Below are positions 23,242 through 32,535 of a DNA stretch of 33,747 nt, piece after piece (positions within the stretch are counted from its first letter, which is position 1; each line of letters starts with the position of its first letter). A program made the position numbers and the translations under genes. The DNA comes from Deltaproteobacteria bacterium (lineage in GTDB: Bacteria > Desulfobacterota > Desulfarculia > Adiutricales > Adiutricaceae): the NCBI GenBank assembly GCA_031271165.1, contig JAISWF010000243.1, forward strand, positions 1-33,747, given 5' to 3'. Under the pieces are notes generated by a model. That model made no database searches. It worked only from the letters and a program-made list of their open reading frames with translations, and was not told the DNA's origin.

Positions 23242-23436
23242 TTAATCATAATAGCATTCTATCGCATCTTGAAATTTATCTGATGTCACGTATTTATCCT
23301 CTATATGCCTTAAAATGACACAATAGTCGGCCCTGGTAGTTTTTAAACGGTCATCAATCCAGGATTCAAAAGGTTAAATTCGGGCGTCCCCCGATATCAC
23401 AGAAACAAGAATTTTTTTAGCCTTTGGAAAAAAATT
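23242..23436 (-). pseudogene. Decayed gene fragment with internal stop
   Basis: On the minus strand this frame reads KAKKILVSVISGDARI, a stop at 23374-23376, then PFESWIDDRLKTTRADYCVI, LRHIEDKYVTSDKFQDAIEC, YYD and a stop. The composition is convincingly protein-like on both sides of the internal stop, which suggests one nonsense mutation. There is no clear start codon or ribosome site. The family is not recognised. Confidence 0.5.
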
Positions 23437-23692
23437 TCAAAAATTTTTCCGCTGTCATAACCGCCTTTTAGTGGAATTTCATACCCCCCGGTATACTAAG
23501 ATTTTGGATGGGGAATACTTGCCATCAGCCGCCTGAGCGTTTAATATTCGAGTGTATTTATTGAGACTCAATCTCAAAATAATTTAAGCTCAAAACAGAT
23601 TTTCAGGTTTCTTCGACCTCCTGGAAGTCCCATGGGTGGTTGTCAATAAGGTCGGCTGATAAACCTACTTTTTTCAAAATGGGAGAAAAATC

Positions 23693-23917
23693 ATGTTCAA
23701 CGCTATTTGTTATTTGGTTGTTCGTTTCAAAGGTTTTCTAAAATCGGAAGCCGGTGTTACCACCATCGAATACGGCATTTTAGCCGCCGGTTTAGCTGTG
23801 ATCATCGGATTTCTGGTGGCTGATGACGGAAAATTTTCATCAACCTTGTCGAGCATCTTTGATACCATTCTCGAACAATTGCCTCAGGCCGACAGCAGTT
23901 CAGGGACCCCCCAATGA
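23693..23917 (+). CDS. flp: Flp-type major pilin
   Basis: A 74-residue type IVb prepilin, the structural subunit of the Tad pilus. The leader ends KSEAG, and cleavage after Gly21 leaves VTTIEYGILAAGLAVIIG, with the obligatory Glu at mature position 5 and the Glu-Tyr pair that defines Flp pilins. The hydrophobic helix runs to about residue 42, followed by a short polar tail. The ribosome site GGGAG precedes the ATG. It overlaps tadV by four bases (ATGA), so pilin and its peptidase are translationally coupled. Only one flp copy is present. Confidence 0.95.
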   Translation: MFNAICYLVVRFKGFLKSEAGVTTIEYGILAAGLAVIIGFLVADDGKFSSTLSSIFDTILEQLPQADSSSGTPQ

Positions 23918-24348
23918 CCCTCTGGTTAGCCATTACAGCGGCGGCCATTTTGGTGGCGGCAGCTGTTCATGATGCCAAAACCATGTTGATACCCAATTGG
24001 ATGAGCTTGGCTGTGGCCGGACTGGCAGTGGTTAATTCAGTTATCGAGGGTTCTTTGGCGTCTTTAGGGTGGCTGGAAGCCATAATCGGACTGTCTCTGG
24101 GGTTAGTTCTTTTTTTTTGTAAGCAAATGGGGGCTGGGGACGTTAAATTGGCCTCAGCCGCTCTTTTATGGCTCCCTGGTCGGGGGATAGAGTTTTTGGT
24201 CTTTACTTCGTTTATTGGCCTGTTGGTGGCGGTGGCTTGCCTTATCCGCAATAAAGTCAAAGGCCGCCGAGATCGACAAGCCCCCTATGGGGTGGCCATC
24301 GGGGGGGCGGCTGTCCTGGCTCTGTTATTGCCGTTGATCTTGGTTTAA
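23914..24348 (+). CDS. tadV: Prepilin peptidase TadV/CpaA
   Basis: A 144-residue inner-membrane aspartyl peptidase that removes the leader of Flp and of the pseudopilins TadE and TadF. Catalytic aspartates are Asp20 in AAAVHDAKTMLIPN and Asp76 in the GAGDVKL motif. It has about five hydrophobic helices and lacks the zinc-binding and methylase domain of PilD, as is usual for TadV. The start overlaps the flp stop. Confidence 0.92.
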   Translation: MTLWLAITAAAILVAAAVHDAKTMLIPNWMSLAVAGLAVVNSVIEGSLASLGWLEAIIGLSLGLVLFFCKQMGAGDVKLASAALLWLPGRGIEFLVFTSFIGLLVAVACLIRNKVKGRRDRQAPYGVAIGGAAVLALLLPLILV

Positions 24349-24387
24349 GACTCGTCGAGTTTTTAACCTTTTTGGAGAATAATTAAC

Positions 24388-25257
24388 ATGAGAAGAAACT
24401 TCGTCATGTACGTAGCTCTGGTAGTGGCCTTTTGCGTGGGCGCCATAATCCTTTCCCGGGCCTTTGCCCGGACCGGTCACCAAGAAGGCGCAGATCAGGT
24501 CATAAATACCAGCGATAGGTCTTGCCTGGCTGTTATCCGCTCGCTGGAGCTTGGTCACTTTTTGGAAGAAAGCGATTTAAGTTGGCGTCGTTGCCCGGCC
24601 ACGCAAACACTCACGGGAGGGTATTACATCAATGACTCCGAAAAAATGGTGGCCTTAGCTGGGGCTCTTTTACGCAGTCCCATGGCCGAGGGTGAATTCT
24701 TAACCATCTCAGGAATAGTCCGGCCGGGCGACAGTCAATTTCTAGCCGCCGTCCTAAAACCCGGAACCAGGGCCATGGCCATCAGGGTTGATGATGTGAC
24801 TGGAGGGGCCGGACTTATCAGGCCCGGTAACCGGGTCGATGTGATCATGAGCGGTACCTTTAGCGAAGGTGACGGGACGGTTGAGTCGGCTACTGCCAAA
24901 ACTTTGCTCTCGGCCGTTCGGGTAATTGCGGTTAATCGGGACATTGGTCTGCCGAAACCTAATAATGATACATCCCTTAGAGCCTCCGCCCAGAGGGAAG
25001 CAACCAAAGGGACGGTGACCTTGGAGGTTTCGCCTAAGGAAGTTGAGTTGCTGACTGTCGCTAAGACCTTGGGGGTTTTGTCGCTGAGCCTGTGCAGTCT
25101 GGCGACTGACCAAGAGAGGCAGGAGAGTGATGTGGCCGAAACTAGTAGCGAAACCAGGGCCCGGGAAATCGTCCGCCAGGGCTCGTCTCAAGCGCAAGAA
25201 AAAAGTATGGTCGTCACTATGTTTGGGACCGAACAGAGTCAAATGATCCGTCGGTGA
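24388..25257 (+). CDS. rcpC: Tad pilus assembly protein RcpC/CpaB
   Basis: A 289-residue protein with one N-terminal membrane helix (about residues 7-25) followed by a SAF-type domain: VINTSDRSCLAVIRSLELGH then LEESDLSWR. A RcpC domain follows with AVLKPGTRAMAIRVDDVTGG and LIRPGNRVDVIMSG. RcpC is periplasmic and works with the secretin, probably at the cell wall. It lies 39 bases after tadV and 136 before rcpA. Confidence 0.9.
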   Translation: MRRNFVMYVALVVAFCVGAIILSRAFARTGHQEGADQVINTSDRSCLAVIRSLELGHFLEESDLSWRRCPATQTLTGGYYINDSEKMVALAGALLRSPMAEGEFLTISGIVRPGDSQFLAAVLKPGTRAMAIRVDDVTGGAGLIRPGNRVDVIMSGTFSEGDGTVESATAKTLLSAVRVIAVNRDIGLPKPNNDTSLRASAQREATKGTVTLEVSPKEVELLTVAKTLGVLSLSLCSLATDQERQESDVAETSSETRAREIVRQGSSQAQEKSMVVTMFGTEQSQMIRR

Positions 25258-25393
25258 AAAAGTGTCATGAGAATGACCGAGCTATTTTGTTAAATTTAAA
25301 GCTATTAAGCAGGGTATTAATGGCTTTATTGATAGTTTAATGATAGTTCAAATAAAATTTAAATCAGTCTTTTGAAAAAAGGATTTCCTACAT

Positions 25394-26842
25394 ATGCGCC
25401 TAAGAGTAATTTGGCTTTGTTTTATTTTGTCGGTGGTCGCAGCTGTTGGGGCAATACCTCTGGCCGCTCAAGAAGTAATGACCCCTAATCGAAAATTAGA
25501 CCTCTATGTCAGCCAAAGCGTTGTGGTCAATTTATCAAGCCCGGCCCAGACGGTCTTCGTGGCCGAGCCCGAAATAGCCAGCTATCAGGTGGTCAGCCCT
25601 GAACGCCTCATTTTGTTTGGACGCTTGCCCGGCAAAACCACTCTGGTGGTTATGGATGCTGGTGGTGAACCTGTTTACACCGCAACCTTGTCGGTAAAAT
25701 ACGACACCACCCAGATGGCTGAGGCGCTGGCGAGAGAGTTTCCCTCTCTAAACCTTAAGCTCACCCCGGCTGCCGACGGTATCGCTGTTAGCGGGTTGGT
25801 GCCCTCAGCCCAGGTCGCTTCGGACGTCATTGCCTTATTGGACTCCTTTGTTCAGCTGGGCCGGCCTTCAGCCATGACCGCAAGTTTGGCCGGCTCAAGT
25901 CAGAGTGAAGGTTCCAGTAGTAGTTCTAGTAGCGATACTTCAGGGGCAGCTTCTGGACGGGGCACCTTGGCATCCCGTTACGGCAAAATCATAAACCGCC
26001 TGACCATCACCATGCCCAATCAAGTCACTATCCGGGTCAGGGTTGCAGAAGTTAGTCGCAACATGAGTGAACGGCTGGGTATCAAATGGTTTGCCAACCA
26101 AAGTGGTACCTACAACGGCAAGGGATTCTTTTTTGGTTTAGCCGACTCGGCCGTGGCCTCCTTTGAAAATATTTCTGCTTTGGCCGGGGTTGAGCCGGTA
26201 GCTGATTTTGCAGCTTTAATCGACGCCTTGGCCGAAGAGTCATTGGTTTCAGTATTAGCTGAACCCAATCTTTCGGTCCTATCCGGGGAAACGGCCAGTT
26301 TCCTGGCTGGCGGCCAGGTTCCGTTTCCAGTCGACCAAGGCGATGGGGCGGTTACCATTGAGTTTAAGGATTTTGGGGTTATTTTGGGAGTAACTCCCAC
26401 GGTGTTATCGCCTGAACGCGTCAGCTTAAGGTTGCGACCAGAGGTCAGCGAACCGTCCGTTGCCAATGGGATAACAGTTGGAGATACCCATGTGCCCGGG
26501 TTTGTCGTTCGACGGGCTGAAACCACTATTGAACTGGCTTCCGGTCAAAGCTTTGCCATTGGCGGTTTACTGCAAAGTAATCTCACCAACGAAGTGTCCA
26601 AGTTTCCTTTCTTGGGTGATATCCCCATCTTCGGGGCTTTAGCTCGGTCCACGGCCTTCCAGCGGGGCGAGACGGAACTGGTCATAATTGCTACCGCTTA
26701 CATTGCCGAGCCCTCCGGAGGCAACCTCCAGATACCTAACGCTCAGATTAGTGTGCCCACGTCTGTCGAACGTCTGTTTTTGGGTTCCAAACCCAAGGTC
26801 TCCCCTGGTCCCCTGGAACCGGGCGATTTTCTCTATTATTGA
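25394..26842 (+). CDS. rcpA: Tad outer-membrane secretin RcpA/CpaC
   Basis: A 482-residue secretin through which the Flp pilus leaves the cell. A signal peptide (about 1-25, ending PLAAQ) is followed by the pilus-formation N-domain (VVNLSSPAQTVFVAEPEIAS, then LILFGRLPGKTTLVVMD), a BON-like segment, a serine-rich linker (about 170-190) and the secretin domain (about 205-440), with LAEPNLSVLSGETASFLAGG and FPFLGDIPIFGALARS. The ribosome site is AAGGAT. The 136-base upstream gap is AT-rich and may hold an internal promoter. Confidence 0.94.
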   Translation: MRLRVIWLCFILSVVAAVGAIPLAAQEVMTPNRKLDLYVSQSVVVNLSSPAQTVFVAEPEIASYQVVSPERLILFGRLPGKTTLVVMDAGGEPVYTATLSVKYDTTQMAEALAREFPSLNLKLTPAADGIAVSGLVPSAQVASDVIALLDSFVQLGRPSAMTASLAGSSQSEGSSSSSSSDTSGAASGRGTLASRYGKIINRLTITMPNQVTIRVRVAEVSRNMSERLGIKWFANQSGTYNGKGFFFGLADSAVASFENISALAGVEPVADFAALIDALAEESLVSVLAEPNLSVLSGETASFLAGGQVPFPVDQGDGAVTIEFKDFGVILGVTPTVLSPERVSLRLRPEVSEPSVANGITVGDTHVPGFVVRRAETTIELASGQSFAIGGLLQSNLTNEVSKFPFLGDIPIFGALARSTAFQRGETELVIIATAYIAEPSGGNLQIPNAQISVPTSVERLFLGSKPKVSPGPLEPGDFLYY

Positions 26843-26854
26843 AAGGAGGCTGGA

Positions 26855-27460
26855 ATGAGAAAAATACCAATTTTATTGGCCGCACTTTTGGCCCTGACCG
26901 TATTTTCCGGCTGTCACCTTCAGACTAGTTCGTTGCAAAATCAAGTCCGCCCCGGGACCAATTACTTTACCCTGGCTTTGGCTGGTCTGCCTGATTCTTC
27001 TTTGGCCCCTTTGATTCGCCAGAATCTTGAGCAGTGGAATTCAGAGCAAAGTCGGGCTGTCATCGTTTACGGGCCTCAGGCAACCAAGTCGGCCTTAAGC
27101 ATTATTGAAAAGGCCTTATTGGCCAAGGGTTTTCCCCGTAATCGGATATCTTTGCGGGCTATGCCCGAGGAAAGACTGGAAGTGGTACTGGAAACTTGGA
27201 AACTCAAGCAAGACATGGCCGAAATCGGACCGATGGACGATTTTTGGTTGACCCGCAAGAGTGTCCACCCCTATTTCGCCAGGGCCACCAATGCCAACAT
27301 AGCGGCTCAAGTTGTCGACAAAATTGACTTGTTCACACCCAGAAGTTTGGGAACACCCAATCCCATGTCAGCCGTGGGAGCCGTTCAGCGCTATCAAAAG
27401 GGCGAAGTTCGGGAAATTGGCGAACAGAGTCTTCAGCCCGGAGAGGCTGGTGGGGAATAA
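26855..27460 (+). CDS. rcpB: Tad lipoprotein RcpB/CpaD
   Basis: A 201-residue lipoprotein: signal peptide with lipobox FSGC, Cys20 being the acylation site. A CpaD-like body follows with the C-terminal signature NIAAQVVDKIDLFTPRSLGT, which corresponds to the conserved NLAAMV-type segment of CpaD. RcpB/CpaD helps the secretin assemble in the outer membrane. A perfect AGGAGG ribosome site precedes the ATG. Its place between rcpA and tadZ is the classical one. Sequence divergence makes the family call mainly motif- and position-based. Confidence 0.82.
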   Translation: MRKIPILLAALLALTVFSGCHLQTSSLQNQVRPGTNYFTLALAGLPDSSLAPLIRQNLEQWNSEQSRAVIVYGPQATKSALSIIEKALLAKGFPRNRISLRAMPEERLEVVLETWKLKQDMAEIGPMDDFWLTRKSVHPYFARATNANIAAQVVDKIDLFTPRSLGTPNPMSAVGAVQRYQKGEVREIGEQSLQPGEAGGE

Positions 27461-27462
27461 CG

Positions 27463-28641
27463 ATGCATTTCAAAGGACTGACCAAAGAGGCGGCCGGAAA
27501 AGTTAACGCTGGCCTTTTTTTGACCGATGGGTCTTTGATTGACCGGACTAAATCAATGTTCGAATCAAGTGGGCTTCAGGTCAACGTGGCAAAAAAGGTC
27601 AATGGCTCTGGCATGTTGTCCGACAATAGTTCCCAGGAACTGGGGGAGCTGGGCCTGGTGGTCTACGATCTCTCCCAGCAACGCGATCTAATACCAGCGG
27701 CTCGGGAATTGGTGGAGCGCTGCCGATCAGATGCGGCGGTCGTGGTCATCGGTCGGGAAAACGACGTGGGGCTTTACCGGGAGCTTAGAATGCTCGGGGT
27801 GGGTGAATATTTTACCCATCCGGCCGAGATTGACGATCTGTTGTTGTCAGCCAGACGCCTGACCGGTCTGGCCGGTACGGAAAGAGGCCAGGGACGCTTT
27901 ACAACCATCTATGGAGTTCAAGCCGGCGTCGGCTCTGGGGTAATCACGGCCGGGCTTTCGGTTTTTTTAAGCCAAGAATACGGCCGAGACGTAGTGGCCC
28001 TGGATGCTGACTTGGCTTCGCCCACCGTTGGAAATTATTTGGGCGCAGATGTGCCGGGCGACATTGGGATCTTGCTGGAGGCCGGAGAGCGTTTGGACCA
28101 TGTATTGGTCAGGCAAGCGATCCAAAAACCGTCTGAGCGTCTCGGCTTGCTCCACGGCCTGGCCTCCATGGGGGACGAGCTGTTGGTGGAACCCCAGGCA
28201 GTGGCAAGGTTGGGGCGGGTTCTTGACAGCCAGTACCGTTACCAGTTGTGGCGCTGCCATGGGGCCAGCGTCCTCAGAGCCAAGGTACTGAACTCATCGG
28301 ACGTCGTGATCATGGTAACCGGCGGAAGTTTGGCCTGCGTTAGAAGCGCCCAAATGACTTTGAGGTTTTTAAACGACCACAACCCGGCCGCACGGTTAAT
28401 AACCATTTACAACCATGTTTCTCCTCATCAGAGTATCCCACCTCTGGCTCTGGCCAAATCATTGGGTCTTACCCTGAGCTACGTGGTGCCTTACTTCAAA
28501 AAGTTGGGTGATGATCTGGTCACCGGAACTTCTTTTGTCAGTAAAGGGCACAGTTTTTATAAAGTCCTGGTCCAGTTGACCAAAGAGGTTATGGGCCAGA
28601 CATCTCCCACCGGTCGCTCGAACCTCAAGGGGAGCCGTTAA
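27463..28641 (+). CDS. tadZ: Tad localisation protein TadZ/CpaE, Walker A degenerate
   Basis: A 392-residue ParA/MinD-like protein that positions the Tad machine, often at a pole. The N-terminal atypical receiver domain (about 15-125) is followed by the MinD-like domain (about 140-370) with LDADLASPTVGNYLG. The nucleotide loop reads GVQAGVGSGVITAG, so both the signature lysine and the P-loop lysine of the deviant Walker A (KGGxGKT) are missing. CpaE proteins often relax the P-loop lysine, but losing both is notable. ATP binding may be weak or structural. Start two bases after rcpB; the stop overlaps the tadA ATG by one base. Confidence 0.88.
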   Translation: MHFKGLTKEAAGKVNAGLFLTDGSLIDRTKSMFESSGLQVNVAKKVNGSGMLSDNSSQELGELGLVVYDLSQQRDLIPAARELVERCRSDAAVVVIGRENDVGLYRELRMLGVGEYFTHPAEIDDLLLSARRLTGLAGTERGQGRFTTIYGVQAGVGSGVITAGLSVFLSQEYGRDVVALDADLASPTVGNYLGADVPGDIGILLEAGERLDHVLVRQAIQKPSERLGLLHGLASMGDELLVEPQAVARLGRVLDSQYRYQLWRCHGASVLRAKVLNSSDVVIMVTGGSLACVRSAQMTLRFLNDHNPAARLITIYNHVSPHQSIPPLALAKSLGLTLSYVVPYFKKLGDDLVTGTSFVSKGHSFYKVLVQLTKEVMGQTSPTGRSNLKGSR

Positions 28642-29909
28642 TGATTAACTCCAGTCAAAATATTGACAGCAAAACCTATCAACAAATGAGGGCTTACGTC
28701 ATCGACCACATTGACGCCGAAGAGGCTCTCAAAATGAGCTTGAAGGCTCTGGAAACCACTCTCAGTGTCCTGGTCAACGATGTGGCCACTGAGTTTAAGT
28801 TGTTTTTAAATGGCTTTGAGCAGCGCTCCCTGGTCCGGGAGATAGCCGACGACATGGTTCGTTTGGGACCAATCCAGCCGCTGATGGATGATCCAGAGGT
28901 CTCCGATGTCTTGATCAACGGGATAGATCAGGTTCTGATTGAGCGGAAGGGGAAGTTAGAAAAAACCCATTACCGATTTCGAGATTACAACCACCTTTTG
29001 AACCTGGCCCAGCGCATCGCCAGTGCTGTCGGACGAAGGGTTGATGAATCCTCGCCAATGGTTGACGCCCGCTTAAGTGACGGTAGCCGCGTTAATATCG
29101 TTATTCCGCCCTTGTCTTTAAATGGTATCTGCATTTCCATCAGAAAGTTTACCCGAGAAATCATGGACTTTGAGGTTTATCAGAGTCTGGGTTGTCTGAC
29201 AGGTGAAATGGCGGAATTTTTAAAACTATCGGCCCGAGCCCGCCTGAACATTTTGGTCAGTGGTGGGACCGGAGCCGGTAAAACTACGCTTTTAAATGCA
29301 CTGTCCCAACATATAAGCCCTGATGAGCGCATTTTGACTATTGAGGATGCTGCCGAACTTAGGCTCGATCAGAGCTTTCTCGTTAGACTTGAGACCAGAC
29401 CGGCCAGTGTTGAAGGGACAGGTGAGGTCACTCAAAGGGATCTGGTTAGAAACGCTTTGCGCATGAGGCCTGACCGGATAATTTTGGGTGAAGTGCGTGG
29501 GGCGGAGGCCTTTGACATGCTCCAGGCCATGAACACCGGCCATGACGGATCGCTTTCGACCATTCATGCCAACAGCCCCGAAGACGCCTTGCTACGACTG
29601 GAAAACATGTTAAACATGGGAGCCCAATCGATGAGTTCGTCTCTGATTCGGCGGCAGCTGGCCAGTGCTTTGGATTTACTCATTCAGATTGAACGCGACA
29701 TCCACGGTCAACGCCGCATTACTAACGTTAGCGAAATTTGCCCCTCCGATGATTTTGGCGTGGTTTGTCGGGATCTTTTTTTCTACCATCGGTCGAGGGG
29801 CGGGGGCGAGTTTCGCCGAACTGACCATATCCCCGACTTTGCTCAAAAGATGTTGGCCGCCGGAGTCCACGAGCAATACCTGGAGGTCTTAAACATTGCT
29901 ATCAATTAA
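28641..29909 (+). CDS. tadA: Tad pilus ATPase TadA/CpaF
   Basis: A 422-residue secretion ATPase that powers pilus extension, and in some species retraction too, at the inner membrane. Visible motifs: Walker A GGTGAGKT (208-215), IEDAAELRL, the arginine-rich [18 protein letters not shown] with catalytic Glu284 (Walker B), and the His box [13 protein letters not shown] (300-312). Length is typical of CpaF. Its ATG overlaps the tadZ stop, and its end overlaps the tadB start by 14 bases. Confidence 0.96.
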   Translation: MINSSQNIDSKTYQQMRAYVIDHIDAEEALKMSLKALETTLSVLVNDVATEFKLFLNGFEQRSLVREIADDMVRLGPIQPLMDDPEVSDVLINGIDQVLIERKGKLEKTHYRFRDYNHLLNLAQRIASAVGRRVDESSPMVDARLSDGSRVNIVIPPLSLNGICISIRKFTREIMDFEVYQSLGCLTGEMAEFLKLSARARLNILVSGGTGAGKTTLLNALSQHISPDERILTIEDAAELRLDQSFLVRLETRPASVEGTGEVTQRDLVRNALRMRPDRIILGEVRGAEAFDMLQAMNTGHDGSLSTIHANSPEDALLRLENMLNMGAQSMSSSLIRRQLASALDLLIQIERDIHGQRRITNVSEICPSDDFGVVCRDLFFYHRSRGGGEFRRTDHIPDFAQKMLAAGVHEQYLEVLNIAIN

Positions 29910-30762
29910 GGTTGTCGCCGCCCTTTTGCCCTTGTTTGTTTTTGGTTTGTTGATCATTAAGCGGGATATGAAAAACCAGGCTGTTGAGGCCCGTTTGGGT
30001 CGGCTGGTTTCCGGAACCACCGGCGACCATGTCCACCGCAACTGGTGGTCTTGGGCCAACCTGAAAAATGCTGAAAACAAAGGGGCTCTTTTGGTCATAG
30101 CTCTGACCTGGGTGGCCATAATGATTTTGCGGCTCCCGCTCTGGTTAGGGAGTATTTTAGTTCCCGTACTGGCTGTTGTGGCTTGGTGGGCGATCCGGCG
30201 GCAGAGGGTCAAAAAAATCAGAATCCTTTTTGCCAGGCGATTTCCCGATGCCGTGGCCACCCTGACCCGGGCGGTTCAGGCCGGGGTGCCGGTGGAACGG
30301 GCTTTGGGTTCGATCGGGGAAATTTATGAAGGCGAAATTGCCGAACGCTTTACTCAGTTGGTACGTCATCTGGAGTTGGGCGTGGGGTTCCGGGACGCTT
30401 TGAAACTTTTTTCACATGATCTAAACCTGCCGGATGTAGACTTTTTTTGCGCCATCTTGGCCCTAAATCGGGAACACGGCAGCCGCCTGAGCCCCATGCT
30501 GGTTTCCTTAGGTCAAACCCTACGGGACCGAAAGTCGGCCGAACGACGGCTTCAGGCCCTAACCGCTGAGACCAGGGGGTCGGCCCGCATTCTTTCGGTT
30601 TTGCCAATCTTTGTCATTGGGCTTCAGGCTTTTCTTAATCCTAAACAATTACAGTTTTTGATAGCCGATCCGCTGGGACGGACGGTTCTGGGTTATTGTT
30701 TGGTGAGCATGTGGATTGGTCTATTGGTCATCAGGCGTATGTCGAGGCTTTTGGGAGATTGA
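29896..30762 (+). CDS. tadB: Tad inner-membrane platform protein TadB
   Basis: A 288-residue GspF-like platform protein. It has an N-terminal helix, two helices near residues 65-95, a cytoplasmic four-helix domain (PDAVATLTRAVQAGVPVERA, then NREHGSRLSPMLVSLGQTLR) and C-terminal helices. It forms the base of the pilus with TadC and contacts TadA. The start is TTG at 29896 within the tadA coding region, with GGAGG (29882-29886) upstream. It ends three bases before tadC. Confidence 0.92.
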   Translation: MLSIKVVAALLPLFVFGLLIIKRDMKNQAVEARLGRLVSGTTGDHVHRNWWSWANLKNAENKGALLVIALTWVAIMILRLPLWLGSILVPVLAVVAWWAIRRQRVKKIRILFARRFPDAVATLTRAVQAGVPVERALGSIGEIYEGEIAERFTQLVRHLELGVGFRDALKLFSHDLNLPDVDFFCAILALNREHGSRLSPMLVSLGQTLRDRKSAERRLQALTAETRGSARILSVLPIFVIGLQAFLNPKQLQFLIADPLGRTVLGYCLVSMWIGLLVIRRMSRLLGD

Positions 30763-30765
30763 GTT

Positions 30766-31671
30766 ATGAACATTTTTGTTTTGCTTTCGGCCTTTGGGCT
30801 AACCTTGGTTCTGGCCATTTCTTTGGCCATCAGTTCCAAAATGCGGGCCAAAATGTTGGAAAACAGGCTCAATCGTTTGGTTAACACCGGCGGTCTGGTC
30901 GAAGCTCAGGGCCCCTTGCAGTGGAAAACCATTACTTTTTCCCTGGCCAAACCCCTGGCTGGACTCAAAGAGCGCACTAAACTCTCGCAAAGGCTGGCCG
31001 CAGCCGGCTTTTATTCTTCGCATTCAGTCAATATTTTTCTCATCGCCAAGGCCGCCCTGGTGGTATTAACCGCCTTGGTTGGGGCTAGCTGGCTGGATTT
31101 GGGATTTAGCAACGTCTTGTCGCAGCCCGTAAACACCATGACCTACCTTTTTTTGATATTTTTGGCCGCTCGCTTTCCCGACTGGTGGTTGGGAGGCCAG
31201 ATTAAAGAGCGGCGGGCCAAACTCCGCAGCAGTATCCCCCAGGCGATTGATTTAATGACCATCTGTGTAGAAAGTGGCTTAAGCCTGGAGGACGCCTTTG
31301 AACGGGTAAGCCGTGAAATGGAGAAAACAGCCCGGGAAGTGGCAGCCGAGTTTCGGGCCACCCGTTCGGAAATGTTGGTCATGAACCGTTGGACGGCCCT
31401 GCGGCGCATGGAAAATCGGAGCGGTATCCAGGAGTTGGGCACGATGGCCAGCTCACTTCTTCAGTCAATCCAATATGGGACCCCCTTAGCTGAGGCCTTA
31501 AGGGCCATTGCGGCCGACTGTCGGGCCAACCAGCTTGCGGCTCTGGAAGAAAAGGCCGGTTCTATCTCGGCTAAAATCGGCATCCCTTTGGTCCTTTTGA
31601 TCCTTTTTCCGCTGGTCGCCATGATTGCCGCTCCAGCGGTCATAAGTTTAATGCGATCCTTCGGCGGATAG
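30766..31671 (+). CDS. tadC: Tad inner-membrane platform protein TadC
   Basis: A 301-residue paralogue of TadB with the same GspF-like domain: SIPQAIDLMTICVESGLSLE, then EDAFERVSREM and QELGTMASSLLQSIQYGTPL, flanked by helices at about 1-20, 90-130 and 270-295. It pairs with TadB in the inner membrane. The ATG follows GGGAG at the end of tadB. A gap of about 110 bases follows before tadD. Confidence 0.92.
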   Translation: MNIFVLLSAFGLTLVLAISLAISSKMRAKMLENRLNRLVNTGGLVEAQGPLQWKTITFSLAKPLAGLKERTKLSQRLAAAGFYSSHSVNIFLIAKAALVVLTALVGASWLDLGFSNVLSQPVNTMTYLFLIFLAARFPDWWLGGQIKERRAKLRSSIPQAIDLMTICVESGLSLEDAFERVSREMEKTAREVAAEFRATRSEMLVMNRWTALRRMENRSGIQELGTMASSLLQSIQYGTPLAEALRAIAADCRANQLAALEEKAGSISAKIGIPLVLLILFPLVAMIAAPAVISLMRSFGG

Positions 31672-31779
31672 TTTGATGTAGGGCTAGAGCCTGGTGATAA
31701 AGAAAATTTTTAGTCCGGATCATTTGGCCAAAAGCTTTCAGTTAATGTTTTATATGGAATTCAAAGGGCAGGAGTTGCG

Positions 31780-32535
31780 ATGAGAGCAATAATTCGGGTA
31801 CTGACTTTAGTTTTAGTTGTCCAGCTGATGGTCATCATGGTCACCGGTTGTCAAACGGGCCGAAAAAATCTGTCTGGAAAGAATATTCTGGCGGCCGATG
31901 ACTGGGCTTCCAACCAAGCTATGATGAAGGCGGCTGAAAAATCCGGGAACCTTGAGGTGGCCTTGGCGGCCGGGGCGCGGGAGCTTTTGGTTCGGCCCAA
32001 TAACCGGGAGGCCAGGATTTTTCTGGCTAAAATCCAGACCCGGGCCGGTTTACTGGAGCAAGCCCTTTTCACCTTAGAGCCGCTCCAGCAGGACAATACC
32101 ACCGAAGTCAAGTTGGAACAGGCTCGGGTCCTTTTGGCTCAAGGTCAAACCGAGTCGGCCTTGAGCATTATTGATGAGGCCTTAACCCGGAAGTTGGAGC
32201 TGGACTCATCAAGGACGGCCAGAAAATTAAAAGCCATTGGGGAAGACCAAAGCGGTCGACATCCGGCGGCCCAAGCCATTTACAGTCAACTCTTAATTGA
32301 GTTGGATGAACCAACGGTTCGTCACAACTATGCCCAGTCACTATTGGCCACCAAAAATTATCAGCAGGCGGTTACGGTTTTAAAACCTTTGTTGGATTTG
32401 CCGCAGTTTAGTCGCTCACGTCTGGTGGCCGCCGCAGCGTTGGTCAAAGCCAATGACCGTCAAGGGGCCCGGGATTTAATGGAGGGTCACTTGCCGGAGG
32501 CGGAAATTAATCGCCTCTTGAGGGGGAAAAAATGA
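31780..32535 (+). CDS. tadD: TPR lipoprotein TadD
   Basis: A 251-residue lipoprotein: hydrophobic signal with lipobox VTGC near residue 24, then tetratricopeptide-type repeats rich in Ala and Leu (EVALAAGARELLVRPNNREA, LEQARVLLAQGQTESALSII, NYAQSLLATKNYQQAVTVL). TadD is periplasm-facing and is thought to help secretin or pilus assembly. The start has a clear AGGAG. Its stop overlaps the tadE ATG by four bases. Confidence 0.88.
   Translation: MRAIIRVLTLVLVVQLMVIMVTGCQTGRKNLSGKNILAADDWASNQAMMKAAEKSGNLEVALAAGARELLVRPNNREARIFLAKIQTRAGLLEQALFTLEPLQQDNTTEVKLEQARVLLAQGQTESALSIIDEALTRKLELDSSRTARKLKAIGEDQSGRHPAAQAIYSQLLIELDEPTVRHNYAQSLLATKNYQQAVTVLKPLLDLPQFSRSRLVAAAALVKANDRQGARDLMEGHLPEAEINRLLRGKK

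Larger units (their letters stand above)
22510..23692. other. Gene graveyard between tadG and flp
   Basis: About 1.2 kb with no intact gene. Beside the terminator it holds three decayed coding pieces, listed separately, in both orientations. It also has a perfect nine-base hairpin GACTCAAAA-N6-TTTTGAGTC (23011-23034). The last 200 bases before flp should carry the tad operon promoter; TATACT (23492-23497) is a possible -10 without a good -35. Confidence 0.55.

Noticed and set aside
23505-23525. Sigma-54 promoter before flp (GG and TTGC elements near 23510-23522)
   Set aside because: GG and GC are nine bases apart instead of ten and the -24 element is poor.
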